Shown here: positions 1-9,479 of the stretch, one piece after another
How positions within the stretch are numbered: the stretch's first letter is position 1
Layout: each line of letters starts with the position of its first letter
NCBI GenBank assembly: GCA_031286385.1
Contig: JAITUJ010000013.1
Coordinates: 1 to 52,082 of the forward strand
Origin: Clostridiales bacterium
GTDB lineage: Bacteria; Bacillota; Clostridia; Christensenellales; Pumilibacteraceae
Direction of reading: 5' to 3'
DNA length: 52,082 nt
Program-made: the position numbers and the translations under genes
Notes under the pieces: generated by a model
The model's database searches: none
What the model was told of the DNA's origin: nothing
What the model saw: the letters and a program-made list of their open reading frames with translations, nothing else

Positions 1-214
1 ACCTCAAACTCACCACCAACATTCTGCAACCCATACAATACATCTACTATACAATTACATACATGTACTCCACTCAAAATACCTAGCATCATAGCTAGAT
101 TGATTAATTGATTGATTGACGCCCTGCAACCTCATAATCTCATTTCCCCCAAAATCACTGATTGCTATTACCTTGACAAACCATAATATAACTCTAATGT
201 AATATTATGTAAGT

Positions 215-243
215 ATTATACCATAATACTTACTATCTGTCAA
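215..243 (-). promoter_or_regulatory. Consensus sigma-A promoter with overlapping 11-bp dyad, pointing off the left edge
   Basis: On the minus strand TTGACA (238-243) and TATAAT (215-220) are separated by exactly 17 nt, a perfect housekeeping promoter. An inverted repeat with 11-bp arms (209-219 and 223-233, 3-nt centre) covers the -10 box and part of the spacer, the usual place for a repressor operator. The transcript would run left for more than 200 nt without an obvious long reading frame, so the target is a gene beyond the window, a small RNA, or a long leader. Confidence 0.7.
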
Positions 244-313
244 CCACTTTTTACGCTATTTTTAATATCTTAAATTAGTTTTGTATTTTATTTTATCACT
301 ATTTAATTTAGTT

Positions 314-361
314 TTTTTAAAAAAAGCTCACTCTAAAATAATTTAACAGTGAGTTTTTTAT
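314..361 (-). terminator. Rho-independent terminator of the acyl-CoA synthetase gene
   Basis: CTCACT (327-332) pairs with AGTGAG (348-353). The arms are flanked by A-rich DNA on the left and a T-run on the right, so a U-tract follows the hairpin in either direction. On the minus strand it lies about 90 nt past the stop codon at 453. Confidence 0.7.
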
Positions 362-452
362 ACAACCTATTGTGACTTATAAAATTTTATGTTAAACAAA
401 CAATTTCGTTCCGTATTTTAAATATTATCAAAAAACTTTTTAGACAATAGCA

Positions 453-2126
453 TTAGTCGTTATTGACAAATACAAAGTCGTCTTCATTTTTTAAGTTTAA
501 AATTTCTATCGCCTGTTCTCTCAATTTAAATTTTTGAATTTTACCGCTTGCAGTCATAGGAAAACTATCTACAAAGTGCACATAACTTGGAATTTTATGT
601 CTTGCCAACGACTTTGCAACATACTCTTTTATTTCCTTTTCATTTGCTTTACATCCAGCTTTTAATATGCAAAATGCAAAAGCCTCTTCACCATATTTTT
701 GAGATGGAACAGACACAAGCTGGATATCTTTGATTTTTGGATTAGTGTACAAAAAATCCTCTATCTCTTTTGGAAAGATATTTTCTCCCCCTCTAATTAT
801 CATATCTTTGATTCTACCAGTGATTTTATAATACCCGTCGCTACCTCTCACAGCCAAATCACCTGTGTGCAGCCAGCCATCTTTGTCAATGGCATTGTTT
901 GTAGCTTCAATGTCATTGTAATATCCTTTCATGATATGATAGCCCCTACTCACAAACTCTCCACTCACTCCATCAGGAACATCTTTCCCAGTGTGTGGAT
1001 CAATTATTTTGGTTTCTACATGGTCCATCTGACACCCAACTGTACTCACCTTTCTTTCGATACTGTCACTACACAAGCACTGCGTGCAAGCTGGACTTGC
1101 TTCTGTCTGTCCATAAAGACTGGTTATGTCACACATATTCATTTTATCAACAACTTGTTGCATAACGCTTTGTGGACAAGGCGAACCTGCCATCACTCCT
1201 GCTCTTAGTGTAGAAAAATTATATTTATCAAAATCTCTGTGTGACAATACGTTTATAAACATAGTCGGTACACCGTGTAAAGCAGTACATTTTTCGTATT
1301 CAACGGCATGCATAACTTTTAATGGCGAATAGTACAACAATGGTATCATAGTACTTCCATGCGTCACACAAGCAAGTATAGCAACAACTATACCAAACAC
1401 ATGGAAAAAAGGTACAGGAATACACAATCTATCTTTTTCAGTAAAATTCAATCTTCCACCAATTGCCTTTGCATTGTTTATAATATTAAAGTGTGTCAAC
1501 ATTACACCTTTTGGAAAGCCAGTAGTTCCACTAGTATACTGAATATTGATTACGTCATCTGGTTTACACTGTGATTTTGCAAACTGATAGTCATCTTGTG
1601 ATACAAGACAACCAAAACTAACAATCTCATTCCAATTAAACATGCCACTGTAATGTCCATCAATAGATACCAAAATTTTCAATTTTGGTAAACTAGCGCA
1701 TTCAAGCTCACCTTTTTTACAAGTTTTTAATTCAGGGCAAAGTGAATATATTATTTTCTGACAGTCAATGTCTTTTATACCATTACATACAAAAAGAGCT
1801 TTGCTATCTGATTGCCTCAATAGATACTCAATTTCAGATTGTTTGTAGTTTGTATTGACCGTAACCAACACCACTCCAATCTTTGAAGTAGCAAACAAAA
1901 GTATCAACCACTGCGGATAATTTGTAGCCCATATCGCTATATGATCACCTTTTTTAAATCCCATTCCCAGCAAACCCTGTGCAATTGTGTCTACTTCTTT
2001 ATTAAACTCATAGTATGTACGAGTATAATCACATTCAATATACTTTACAGCATTTATATGGCTGTATTTTATTGCAGCATCTTCCAATAACTGACCCATC
2101 GTAATGTTTAATAATGTCTGTTTCAT
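453..2126 (-). CDS. AMP-dependent acyl-CoA synthetase (FadD/AcsA-like)
   Basis: Activates a carboxylic acid, probably a medium- or long-chain fatty acid, to its acyl-CoA through an acyl-adenylate in the cytoplasm. The 557 residues match the usual length of the ANL superfamily. The phosphate-binding loop YTSGTTGFPKG is at about residues 197-207, the YGQTEA adenylate motif lies mid-protein, GWLHTGDL and GRIKDMIIRGGENIFP mark the hinge, and the catalytic lysine sits in TASGKIQK near the C-terminus. All key motifs are intact. It is monocistronic, with its own promoter and a terminator downstream. There is no SD sequence: the -10 box ends 6 nt before the ATG, so the mRNA is probably leaderless. 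Chain-length preference cannot be read from the sequence. Confidence 0.9.
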   Translation of the reverse strand: MKQTLLNITMGQLLEDAAIKYSHINAVKYIECDYTRTYYEFNKEVDTIAQGLLGMGFKKGDHIAIWATNYPQWLILLFATSKIGVVLVTVNTNYKQSEIEYLLRQSDSKALFVCNGIKDIDCQKIIYSLCPELKTCKKGELECASLPKLKILVSIDGHYSGMFNWNEIVSFGCLVSQDDYQFAKSQCKPDDVINIQYTSGTTGFPKGVMLTHFNIINNAKAIGGRLNFTEKDRLCIPVPFFHVFGIVVAILACVTHGSTMIPLLYYSPLKVMHAVEYEKCTALHGVPTMFINVLSHRDFDKYNFSTLRAGVMAGSPCPQSVMQQVVDKMNMCDITSLYGQTEASPACTQCLCSDSIERKVSTVGCQMDHVETKIIDPHTGKDVPDGVSGEFVSRGYHIMKGYYNDIEATNNAIDKDGWLHTGDLAVRGSDGYYKITGRIKDMIIRGGENIFPKEIEDFLYTNPKIKDIQLVSVPSQKYGEEAFAFCILKAGCKANEKEIKEYVAKSLARHKIPSYVHFVDSFPMTASGKIQKFKLREQAIEILNLKNEDDFVFVNND

Positions 2127-2132
2127 GTGACT

Positions 2133-2161
2133 AGTATAGCATAAAAATTTACAGTTGTCTA
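2133..2161 (-). promoter_or_regulatory. Promoter of the acyl-CoA synthetase gene, leaderless type
   Basis: TAGACA (2156-2161), 17-nt spacer, TATACT (2133-2138), then 6 nt (AGTCAC) and the ATG at 2126. With the normal -10 to +1 distance, transcription would start at the A of the start codon. Confidence 0.75.
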
Positions 2162-2260
2162 CATAATTTAATCAGCAGTATTGCCTCGTTCACACTTTAA
2201 AGATGCCCAACTTTCAAGACACACTCATAAACTTTGTCTATTTTACTTTGTAGCTTATGT

Positions 2261-2295
2261 AAAGAATGTTGCATTTTAATACGCTAACATTCTTT
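2261..2295. terminator. Hairpin between the small unknown gene and the acyl-CoA synthetase gene
   Basis: Perfect 10-bp arms, AAAGAATGTT (2261-2270) and AACATTCTTT (2286-2295), with a 15-nt loop. It lies about 25 nt downstream of the stop at 2321. No good U-tract follows on the minus strand, so it may be a weak terminator or a 3'-end stabiliser. Confidence 0.45.
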
Positions 2296-2320
2296 GTTTA
2301 ATTACAACTGGTCATCTCAT

Positions 2321-2680
2321 TTAAAAACTCATAGACACATCTTGATAGCTTATTTTGTCTTCATCAAGATATAGTACCTTATATTGCTCCAAATGTTTAT
2401 GCAACCCATTATCCTCAAAATCCCTAGTTTCAAAATACTCATAAAAATAATCCGACATTTTTATGGCTACTCCGCACAAATTGTCATAACTGTTCAAATC
2501 CTTATATTTATCTGGTTGATTGATAAACTCTTGAATAAAATCAAACACTAAGTTGTGCCTTTTTCTACTATGTGCAGTAACCCTGGATTTGCTCATTTTC
2601 CCCCTACTAAGAGGAGAACTTAAAATATCATCACCACCACAATAATAACAAAAAAGGACACTCAGTGGTGAATATATCAT
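2321..2680 (-). CDS. Small protein of unknown function (119 aa)
   Basis: I do not recognise this protein. It has a good SD (AAAGGA, 8 nt before the ATG at 2680; a GTG one codon upstream is also possible) and is followed by a hairpin, which supports a real gene. An alternative start is the internal MSKSRV, which would remove an unusual hydrophobic/Cys-containing N-terminus. The rest is a soluble, charged sequence, probably helical and rich in Asp, Glu and Tyr, with no cysteine pairs or known motif. It stands alone between uvrA and the acyl-CoA synthetase gene, with about 270 nt upstream in which I found no convincing promoter. Confidence 0.5.
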   Translation of the reverse strand: MIYSPLSVLFCYYCGGDDILSSPLSRGKMSKSRVTAHSRKRHNLVFDFIQEFINQPDKYKDLNSYDNLCGVAIKMSDYFYEYFETRDFEDNGLHKHLEQYKVLYLDEDKISYQDVSMSF

Positions 2681-2951
2681 CACTAGTATCCTTTCTTAAC
2701 ATACATTTTAATATGCATGCAGCTGTAAAACCAATTTTCGGTAGTGTATTTATCGCCCACCTACCTTGTTTTTATTGTTTTTCTACATCTTTATTTCACA
2801 CATAGACATTAGTCTAATTTTTCATTAGTATATCTTTTATTTAGGACTGCTTACATGAACTACACGACAACCTATTTACATAACAACGACTTATATATAA
2901 TTTTTGAACAAATTGAATGGAAGTTTTTAGAAAGTAAATTTATATGCTATG

Positions 2952-5780
2952 TCATTTCAACACTTTTGCCAAAAACTGACCAGTGTAACTGTCTTTAACT
3001 TTAGCTATCTCTTCTGGCGTTCCACTAGCGAGTATTGTTCCCCCTCTGTTTCCACCTTCTGGACCTAAATCAATTACATAATCAGCAACCTTTACTACTT
3101 CAAGATTGTGCTCTATCACTATTACAGTATTGCCACTATCTACAAGCTTGTCCAAAATTGTTATCAACTTGGCCACATCATGTATATGCAAGCCTGTTGT
3201 AGGTTCATCTAACACATAAAGCGTCTTACCTGTCTGTCGCTTAGCAAGCTCTGTCGCCAGCTTTACTCTCTGTGCCTCCCCTCCACTCAATGTTGTCGCT
3301 GGTTGACCTAGTTTTATATATCCTAAACCTACTTGATTTAATGTGGATATTTTATTGTAAATTGCTGGTATATTTTCAAAAAATGTGACGGCATCCTCCA
3401 CTGTCATATCCAAAACTTCACTTATATTTTTGTCTTTATACTTTACTGATAAAGTTTCTCTATTGTATCTAGCTCCCTTACAAACTTGACAGGAAACAAA
3501 AACATCGGGCAAAAAATGCATTTCAATTTTTATTATGCCATCACCGCTACAATGTTCGCATCTACCCCCTTTTACATTAAAACTAAATCTGCCACTTAAA
3601 AAGTTGCGCTCTCTTGCATCTTGTGTCTTTGCAAAAAGCTCTCTAATTGCAGTAAAAACTCCTGTATAGGTTGCTGGATTGCTTCTAGGGGTACGCCCAA
3701 TTGGTCCCTGGTCTATATCTATAATTTTATCAATAAAATCTACTCCGTATAAATTTTTATACTGCCCTACTTTTTGTCTTGTGCCGGATACCATGTTGGA
3801 CAATGCCGGGTACAATACTCCATTGACTAGACTTGATTTACCACTGCCAGAGACTCCCGTGACTGCTGTCAAACAACCTATTGCAAATTTTGCTGAAACT
3901 GATTTTAAATTATTTTGTGTGACTCCCTCAATTTGAATAAACTTATTTTTATGTTTGCGTCGCTTTTTTGGTATTGGTATGTTTAATAATCCCGAAAGAT
4001 ATTTACCAGTAATAGAACTGTCGCTAGACATGATTTGTTCAGCCGTTCCTGCTGCAATGATGTTCCCACCGTGCACACCAGCACCTGGACCCACATCTAC
4101 AATGAAATCTGCCGCACGCATAGTATCATCATCATGCTCTACAACAATAAGTGTGTTACCCAAATCTCTAAGTGCAAACAGAGTATCTAGCAAACGCTGA
4201 TTGTCTTTTTGATGCAAACCTATACTAGGTTCATCAAGTATATACAGTACTCCTACAAGCCCACTTCCTATTTGAGTAGCTAGTCTAATCCTCTGTGCTT
4301 CTCCTCCACTAAGAGTAGCACTTGACCTTGACAAGGTAAGATACTCTAAACCGACATTTTTTAAAAACCTTGATCTTGATATTAATTCCTTAAAAATAGG
4401 CTGTACAATATTCTCTAAGTTTGGGTCAAATTTTATGTTTGTTACAGTTTCATAAAAATCTAGTATACTCAACTCACACATCTGTGCTATACTTTTACCA
4501 TCTATCAATACACTCAAAGCCTCAGGTTTTAGGCGTTGACCTTTACAATCAGGACAAGGAACGGTAGACATGTACTTCTCTATCTCAATCTTGCTGTACT
4601 CACTTGTAGTTTCTTTGTACCTCCTTTCCAAATTTTTTATTATACCTTCAAAAGATCGACGCATAACACCACTAAAACTACTGCCTTCATACTTCACCTC
4701 CACAGCTTCATCATTTCCATAAAGTAATATATCTTGAATATTTTTTGGCAACTCTTTAAAGGGAGTATTTAAGTTAAATTGATAACGCCTTGCGAGTGCT
4801 GCAAAAAAAGAATCACTGATAGAACCGTCCGTAATTGCCCAACCAGATACAGATAATGCACCTTGTGCAATAGATTTACTCCCATCTCCATAAATCAGTT
4901 CTGGATCAATTTGTTGCTTATAGCCCAAGCCTGTACACTTTGAACAAGCACCAAAAGGGCTATTAAAGCTAAAAATTCTAGGCTCCACTTCTTCTACACT
5001 TATACCGCAATCTTGGCAAGCATATTTTGTATTGTAAGTCACTGGTGTCTGCTCCTTATCATTTACGATTTGATAAACCATTACCAAACCATCACCGTGT
5101 AAAAGAGCAGTTTCTAAGCTTTCACTCAACCTTTTATTAATACCTTCTTTGATGATTAGCCTATCTACTACAATATTTATGTTGTGCTTTTGATTCTTAT
5201 CAAGAGGTATTTTATCCTCTAAATTAAACATTACATCGTCTACCCTAGCTCTTGCAAATCCAGATTTTCTAAAACCTTCGAGCAATTTGCCGTATTCTCC
5301 CTTTCTGCCTCTTACAACAGGAGCCTCGATTATAAGTCTAGCACCTTCACCCAAAGCTTTTATCTTATCTACTATGATATCTATGGACAACTTGCTTATC
5401 TCTTTCCCACAACTGTGACAGTGCACAGTTCCCAATCTTGCAAAACATAGACGCAAATAATCATAAATCTCCGTAACTGTACCTACTGTGCTGCGTGGAT
5501 TTCTACTTGTTGTTTTCTGGTCAATTGAGATTGCAGGGCTTAAACCTTCTATACTGTCCACTTCAGGTTTTTCCATTTGACCCAAAAACATTCTAGCGTA
5601 AGAAGACAAACTCTCTACAAAGCGCCTTTGACCTTCTGCAAATATAGTATCAAAAGCCAAACTTGTTTTTCCGCTACCACTAAGCCCTGTAAAAACAACC
5701 AATTTTTGTCTAGGAATTTCTAAATCAATATTTTTAAGGTTGTTCTCTTTTGCACCTTTAATAATTATTTTGTCGTTCAC
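2952..5780 (-). CDS. uvrA: Excinuclease ABC subunit A
   Basis: DNA-damage recognition ATPase of nucleotide excision repair; it loads UvrB at lesions. The product is 942 aa, like the E. coli protein. It carries two ABC ATPase modules: Walker A GLSGSGKT near the N-terminus and GVSGSGKS near residue 630, each with its LSGGEAQR signature and DEPSIGLH or DEPTTGLH Walker B. The insertion zinc site is CQDC...CSKC and the C-terminal zinc module is CEHC...CQVC. I chose the GTG at 5778-5780 because GAGG lies 5 nt upstream and the product then begins MNDKIIIKGA, as UvrA proteins normally do; a TTG at 5801 would add 7 residues. It has its own promoter and no uvrB beside it. I see no Gram-positive LexA box in the upstream region. 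Confidence 0.95.
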   Translation of the reverse strand: MNDKIIIKGAKENNLKNIDLEIPRQKLVVFTGLSGSGKTSLAFDTIFAEGQRRFVESLSSYARMFLGQMEKPEVDSIEGLSPAISIDQKTTSRNPRSTVGTVTEIYDYLRLCFARLGTVHCHSCGKEISKLSIDIIVDKIKALGEGARLIIEAPVVRGRKGEYGKLLEGFRKSGFARARVDDVMFNLEDKIPLDKNQKHNINIVVDRLIIKEGINKRLSESLETALLHGDGLVMVYQIVNDKEQTPVTYNTKYACQDCGISVEEVEPRIFSFNSPFGACSKCTGLGYKQQIDPELIYGDGSKSIAQGALSVSGWAITDGSISDSFFAALARRYQFNLNTPFKELPKNIQDILLYGNDEAVEVKYEGSSFSGVMRRSFEGIIKNLERRYKETTSEYSKIEIEKYMSTVPCPDCKGQRLKPEALSVLIDGKSIAQMCELSILDFYETVTNIKFDPNLENIVQPIFKELISRSRFLKNVGLEYLTLSRSSATLSGGEAQRIRLATQIGSGLVGVLYILDEPSIGLHQKDNQRLLDTLFALRDLGNTLIVVEHDDDTMRAADFIVDVGPGAGVHGGNIIAAGTAEQIMSSDSSITGKYLSGLLNIPIPKKRRKHKNKFIQIEGVTQNNLKSVSAKFAIGCLTAVTGVSGSGKSSLVNGVLYPALSNMVSGTRQKVGQYKNLYGVDFIDKIIDIDQGPIGRTPRSNPATYTGVFTAIRELFAKTQDARERNFLSGRFSFNVKGGRCEHCSGDGIIKIEMHFLPDVFVSCQVCKGARYNRETLSVKYKDKNISEVLDMTVEDAVTFFENIPAIYNKISTLNQVGLGYIKLGQPATTLSGGEAQRVKLATELAKRQTGKTLYVLDEPTTGLHIHDVAKLITILDKLVDSGNTVIVIEHNLEVVKVADYVIDLGPEGGNRGGTILASGTPEEIAKVKDSYTGQFLAKVLK

Positions 5781-5827
5781 CTTTACCTCGAAATATGCCA
5801 ATGCACAAGTTTAAAAATCTTTACATT

Positions 5828-5856
5828 AATATATCACAAAATGAAAAAAAAATCAA
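5828..5856 (-). promoter_or_regulatory. Promoter of uvrA
   Basis: TTGATT (5851-5856), 17-nt spacer, TATATT (5828-5833). It gives a leader of about 40 nt containing the GAGG ribosome site, in contrast to the leaderless-type promoters nearby. Confidence 0.55.
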
Positions 5857-5880
5857 GGACAAATCACAGCAAAAACTGAC

Positions 5881-5915
5881 AAAAAACTACTCTCTAAATT
5901 TTTATAGAAAGTAGT
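5881..5915 (-). terminator. Terminator of the prolidase-type peptidase gene
   Basis: Two 11-nt arms (5886-5896 and 5905-5915) pair with one mismatch. On the minus strand a run of six T (5881-5886) follows. It lies 27 nt past the stop codon at 5942. Confidence 0.75.
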
Positions 5916-5941
5916 CAATCATTTTTTAAATCAATAATTTT

Positions 5942-6982
5942 TTATAACATTAAATCTTTTTTAAATTTAGTCAGGTTTTCAAACCCATTTGAGTTTACCA
6001 AAACCATATCCTCTATTCTCACTCCCCCAACTCCCCCTATATATACGCCAGGTTCAATTGTAACTACATTGCCTTCTTGCAATATATCTTGACTAGATTG
6101 ACTAATTCTTGGGTATTCATGAACGGCTACACCTATACCATGCCCAGTAGAATGAACAAATTTATCCCCGTAACCATTTGCTCTCAAGCTTTCCCTAGCC
6201 AAATTGTCAATGTCTTTACAGGAAACACCAGCTTTAATTCCTCTCATAGCTATTTCTTGTGCTGACTTTACTGCATGAAACGCTTTTACCATCTCTTCAC
6301 AGACCTCACCTATACAAAATGTCCTTGTCATATCGCTACAATATCCGTTGTACAGTGCACCCATATCTATCAATATCATATCGTTCTTTTTTAATTTCCT
6401 GTATGTTGGAGTGTGATGCGGGTAAGCTGAGTTTTCCCCAAAAGCAACTATACTGCTAAATGAAGTGCCACTAGCTCCAAGTTTGACCATTTCAAAGTAC
6501 AACTCAATGGCTACATCTCGTTCTGTTATGCCAGGCTTTAATAGTGACTTGACCCTATCCAATGCTTTTTCTGCTATCTTTTGAGCATCTCTCATGTTGC
6601 CAATCATATGTTCTTTTTTGACAGCTCTCTCTTGCGATAAATATTCGCCAACTGGTACAAGTTCCATGCCTAAAACTGATTGAAGTTTATCAAAGCTATT
6701 TTTTGTGATCGTAAACTCTTCATATCCTATGACTTTTGACTGCAATTGCATACACTCACTTGCAATGATTCCATACAAATCTCCACCTTGCTCAACGATG
6801 ACAACTTTAAAATCCTTTACATTTTCATGTGCAAAGCTTGTGTACCTGCTGTCAGTAATAAAAATATTTTGCTTATCATTTAAAATCAATGCACCGTAAG
6901 AAGTGTGTACATTGCTATAAAAAAACCTATTGTCACTGTGCAACAATACAATTGTATCTGCACCACATTTTAAATCTAACAT
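5942..6982 (-). CDS. pepP: Xaa-Pro aminopeptidase/prolidase-type M24 metallopeptidase
   Basis: Cytoplasmic metallopeptidase that removes N-terminal residues before proline or splits X-Pro dipeptides. The length of 346 aa is typical of the short Firmicutes YqhT/PepP group. An N-terminal creatinase-like domain is followed by the pita-bread domain. Metal ligands are visible in order: ILIDMGALYNGYCSDMTRTF (both Asp), HSTGHGIG (His), and the two Glu in VTIEPGVY and GGVRIEDM. The ATG at 6982 is preferred over a TTG at 7000 because the -10 box ends 6 nt before this ATG, so the TTG would lie outside the transcript. There is no SD; a leaderless mRNA is likely. In many Clostridia this gene sits beside efp, which is not seen here. 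Confidence 0.88.
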   Translation of the reverse strand: MLDLKCGADTIVLLHSDNRFFYSNVHTSYGALILNDKQNIFITDSRYTSFAHENVKDFKVVIVEQGGDLYGIIASECMQLQSKVIGYEEFTITKNSFDKLQSVLGMELVPVGEYLSQERAVKKEHMIGNMRDAQKIAEKALDRVKSLLKPGITERDVAIELYFEMVKLGASGTSFSSIVAFGENSAYPHHTPTYRKLKKNDMILIDMGALYNGYCSDMTRTFCIGEVCEEMVKAFHAVKSAQEIAMRGIKAGVSCKDIDNLARESLRANGYGDKFVHSTGHGIGVAVHEYPRISQSSQDILQEGNVVTIEPGVYIGGVGGVRIEDMVLVNSNGFENLTKFKKDLML

Positions 6983-6988
6983 AACTAT

Positions 6989-7017
6989 ATTATAACACAA
7001 TATTTGAAATGTGGCAA
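6989..7017 (-). promoter_or_regulatory. Promoter of the pepP-like gene, leaderless type
   Basis: TTGCCA (7012-7017), 17-nt spacer, TATAAT (6989-6994), 6 nt (ATAGTT), ATG at 6982. The predicted start of transcription coincides with the start codon. Confidence 0.75.
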
Positions 7018-7073
7018 CAAAAAACTTTTATACAATTAGCAAACAAATATGTCAAAATCAAGTTTACGATATA

Positions 7074-8627
7074 TTACTTTGATAAATAATTTTTTATAAA
7101 ACAATCATACGCTGACAAAGCAGCGGTAGCACCGCTACCCAAAGAAATCACAATTTGTTTGTATACACTATCCGTACAGTCACCAGCAGCATATACGCCC
7201 TGCATGCTAGTTGCACCAAACTTATCTACAATAATTTCTCCTCTCTGGTTTAAATCAACTGTATTTTGCAAAAATTTTGTATTTGGGAAAAGTCCTATCA
7301 AAATAAAAATACCTTGAACTTTTAGCTCCACTGTTTTATTGGAGGACATATCTAAATAAGAAACTTTCTCTACTTTACTGCTGCCCGAAATTTTTTGAGT
7401 ATTGGCTCGTGTTACAATGCGAATATTTTTAAATTTTTTCAGTCTTTCAATCAATACGCTGTCCGCTTTTAAACTGTCAGCGTATTCTAGTAAAACAATA
7501 GATTTCACTATCTTAGCCAAATCAATAGCCGCCTCTACTCCACTGTTACCTCCACCCACAATGACAATATCTTTGTTTTTATATAGAGGTCCATCACAGT
7601 GCGGGCAATAAGAAATGCCTTTATTTTTAAATTCAGTTTCGCCCTCTATACCTAAATCTCTCCACTTTGCTCCCGTTGCAATTACGGCCGTAGCTGCTGT
7701 CAAATTTGCACCGCTAGACAAACTAACTTTCAAGTAATCTCCATCTCTATAAAGTTTTGACACCTGTTGCCCCAATATCATGTCAATAGGATAATCACTT
7801 AAATGATTTTTCACATTGTCAACAAACTGTGGTCCTGTCGTATTCTTTATCCCGATAATATTTTCGATGGACAGTGTATCCAAAACTTGTCCACCAATGT
7901 TTTGACTCAAAAGACCTGTCTTTATACCCTTTCGCGCTGCATATATTGCAGCGGCTACCCCAGCAGGTCCTCCACCAATAACCATCAAGTCATACGGTTC
8001 ACTGTTAACTTTTTCAAAGTTATCCACTCCTAATTTTTCAAGAATTTGATGCAGACTGAAACGCCCAACAACCCACTCTTTGTCATTTAGCCATACAGTA
8101 GGTACAGACAACACTTGTTTCTGTTCAACTTCATCTGCAAAATTACCTCCTTCTACTGTCGTATGGGTGATATTGTCATTTAACACACTCAAAATATTCA
8201 AACTTTGTACTACTTCTGGACAGTTATGGCAGCTTAAAGAAATATAAGTGACAAAATTCAGTTTTTGTTTGATACTCTTTATTTTTTCTATCAATTTATC
8301 ATCAATTTTGGGCTTTCTGCCACTGACATGTATCAAAGCCATAACAAAGCTATCAAACTCATGACCCAAAGGAATACCAGAAAAAACGATACCACTAACC
8401 CAATCTTTGCGATCAATAGAAAAACTGTCAGGTCTTTCTAATTTTTTTTGTTTGTAACTTATTTTATCAGATAATTCAGAGATTTCCATTACAAATTGTG
8501 CTACCATAGAATTGCTTTGAGTAGATTCACCCAAACCTAAAACTACATCACACTCAATGTATTCCAAATATGGTTGAATTTGTAGCCTAATTTCTTCATC
8601 CAGCAAAGGCTGATTGTTATCTTTCAT
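7074..8627 (-). CDS. ahpF: Alkyl hydroperoxide reductase flavoprotein subunit
   Basis: NAD(P)H:peroxiredoxin oxidoreductase that recycles AhpC. The product is 517 aa, the AhpF length. The N-terminal double thioredoxin-fold domain carries CHNCPEV. A thioredoxin-reductase-like core follows, with the FAD motif [15 protein letters not shown], the redox pair CPHC, the NAD-binding [14 protein letters not shown], and a C-terminal [11 protein letters not shown] motif. The ATG at 8627 fits the family; a frame open 14 codons further upstream would add an atypical tail. AAGGA lies about 8 nt before this ATG, but it overlaps a possible -10 box, so SD-led and leaderless initiation are both possible. It follows ahpC with a 200-nt gap containing a hairpin, so it probably has its own promoter as well as readthrough. 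Confidence 0.93.
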   Translation of the reverse strand: MKDNNQPLLDEEIRLQIQPYLEYIECDVVLGLGESTQSNSMVAQFVMEISELSDKISYKQKKLERPDSFSIDRKDWVSGIVFSGIPLGHEFDSFVMALIHVSGRKPKIDDKLIEKIKSIKQKLNFVTYISLSCHNCPEVVQSLNILSVLNDNITHTTVEGGNFADEVEQKQVLSVPTVWLNDKEWVVGRFSLHQILEKLGVDNFEKVNSEPYDLMVIGGGPAGVAAAIYAARKGIKTGLLSQNIGGQVLDTLSIENIIGIKNTTGPQFVDNVKNHLSDYPIDMILGQQVSKLYRDGDYLKVSLSSGANLTAATAVIATGAKWRDLGIEGETEFKNKGISYCPHCDGPLYKNKDIVIVGGGNSGVEAAIDLAKIVKSIVLLEYADSLKADSVLIERLKKFKNIRIVTRANTQKISGSSKVEKVSYLDMSSNKTVELKVQGIFILIGLFPNTKFLQNTVDLNQRGEIIVDKFGATSMQGVYAAGDCTDSVYKQIVISLGSGATAALSAYDCFIKNYLSK

Positions 8628-8636
8628 ATTATATTC

Positions 8637-8665
8637 CTTATAGCATACTTTACCAAAGTTGGCAA
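8637..8665 (-). promoter_or_regulatory. Candidate promoter of ahpF
   Basis: TTGCCA (8660-8665), 17-nt spacer, TATAAG (8637-8642), 9 nt before the ATG. If used, transcription starts within about 3 nt of the ATG and the apparent SD is not in the mRNA. The -35 side is part of an imperfect inverted repeat, TTGCCAA-C-TTTGGTAA (8650-8665), possibly an operator. Confidence 0.45.
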
Positions 8666-8763
8666 ACACTGCTCCTACCTGTAAAAATCAAATTTTTTAA
8701 ACTTAATTCCACATTATTTACAAACTTAAAATCAAAACAAGATATTCTAAAACCTTTTATAAA

Positions 8764-8799
8764 ACAAATGACGGAACATTTTCAGCCTCCGTCATTTGT
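8764..8799 (-). terminator. Hairpin between ahpC and ahpF
   Basis: Perfect 12-bp arms (8764-8775 and 8788-8799) with a 12-nt loop. A T-rich tract (TTTTA) follows on the minus strand. It is probably a partial terminator or processing site that sets the AhpC:AhpF ratio. Confidence 0.6.
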
Positions 8800-8829
8800 A
8801 AAAAATGTTGTGCAAAACACAATGTATTC

Positions 8830-9396
8830 TTATATTTTACCCACTAAATCTAGACCGGGTTTCATAGGCTTGTCACCCTGTTTCCACTTTGCAGGACAAA
8901 CCTCATTCGGATTTTTTTTGATATGTTGCGCTGCTCTAACTTTTTCTACAAGTACATTTGCATCACGTCCAATACCAAGCTGATTTATTTCTGCTGTTTG
9001 TACAACACCATCAGGATCAATGACAAATGTACCCCTAAAAGCAAGTCCAGAATCTTCATTTAATACATCAAATATTCTTGATATTTTGTGTGAAGGGTCA
9101 CCCAACATAATGTACTCTACTTTACTAATAGCAGGCGAATGCATACTCCATGCAGCATGTACAAAATGCGTATCTGTGGACACTGAATAAACTTCCACAC
9201 CCATCTTTTTTAGCGTAGCGTACTGGTTTTGCAAATCTTCTAGTTCTGTAGGGCAGACAAATGTGAAGTCTGCAGGATAAAAACATACAACTGACCATTT
9301 GCCAATAAAATCTCTATCAAAACTTACTGGGAAAAAGCCACGACCCTTTTGAAAAGCTTCTGTTTCAAAGCTATCTATTCTTTTACCTATAATCAT
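8830..9396 (-). CDS. ahpC: Alkyl hydroperoxide reductase peroxiredoxin subunit
   Basis: Typical 2-Cys peroxiredoxin (188 aa) that reduces hydrogen peroxide, organic peroxides and peroxynitrite, and is recycled by AhpF encoded just downstream. The peroxidatic cysteine is in [12 protein letters not shown], the resolving cysteine in NEVCPAKW near the C-terminus, and the catalytic Thr and Arg positions look conserved. A strong SD (AAGGAG, 9 nt) precedes the ATG. A perfect consensus promoter lies about 85-110 nt upstream with a palindrome over its -10 box. The 5' leader of about 75 nt contains an AT hairpin just before the SD. Peroxide-responsive control would be expected, but the regulator is not in this window. 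Confidence 0.96.
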   Translation of the reverse strand: MIIGKRIDSFETEAFQKGRGFFPVSFDRDFIGKWSVVCFYPADFTFVCPTELEDLQNQYATLKKMGVEVYSVSTDTHFVHAAWSMHSPAISKVEYIMLGDPSHKISRIFDVLNEDSGLAFRGTFVIDPDGVVQTAEINQLGIGRDANVLVEKVRAAQHIKKNPNEVCPAKWKQGDKPMKPGLDLVGKI

Positions 9397-9427
9397 AGAT
9401 AATTACTCCTTAAAAATTTTTATTGTC

Positions 9428-9463
9428 ATTTTTGATTTTATCAATAAATTAAAAATCAAAAAT
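9428..9463 (-). other. Hairpin in the ahpC 5' leader
   Basis: ATTTTTGATTTT (9428-9439) and its reverse complement (9452-9463) form a perfect 12-bp AT stem with a 12-nt loop, ending about 15 nt before the AAGGAG site. It could stabilise the mRNA or modulate ribosome access. Confidence 0.5.
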
Positions 9464-9479
9464 ATCATATATCAATGCT

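Larger units (their letters stand above)
1..452. other. Intergenic left edge, no complete gene
   Basis: No convincing gene is contained here. The stretch holds, from right to left, the terminator of the acyl-CoA synthetase gene and a consensus promoter pointing left out of the window. Nucleotides 100-120 carry short ATTG repeats. On the minus strand a short frame starting near position 47 stays open to the window edge (it begins MYCMGC), but it is far too short to call. Confidence 0.6.

Noticed and set aside
100..120. ATTG repeats as the start of a CRISPR or larger tandem array
   Set aside because: Only a few 4-bp units, no spacers, no further copies.
173..201. Plus-strand TTGACA near 173 as a rightward promoter
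   Set aside because: No acceptable -10 at 16-18 nt spacing and no plus-strand gene follows.
699..1208. 169-codon plus-strand frame opposite the acyl-CoA synthetase gene
   Set aside because: Antisense to a strongly conserved gene, composition of a shadow frame, no SD.
6998..7000. TTG start for the pepP-like gene
   Set aside because: It lies upstream of the predicted start of transcription; the ATG at 6982 fits the promoter and the family.
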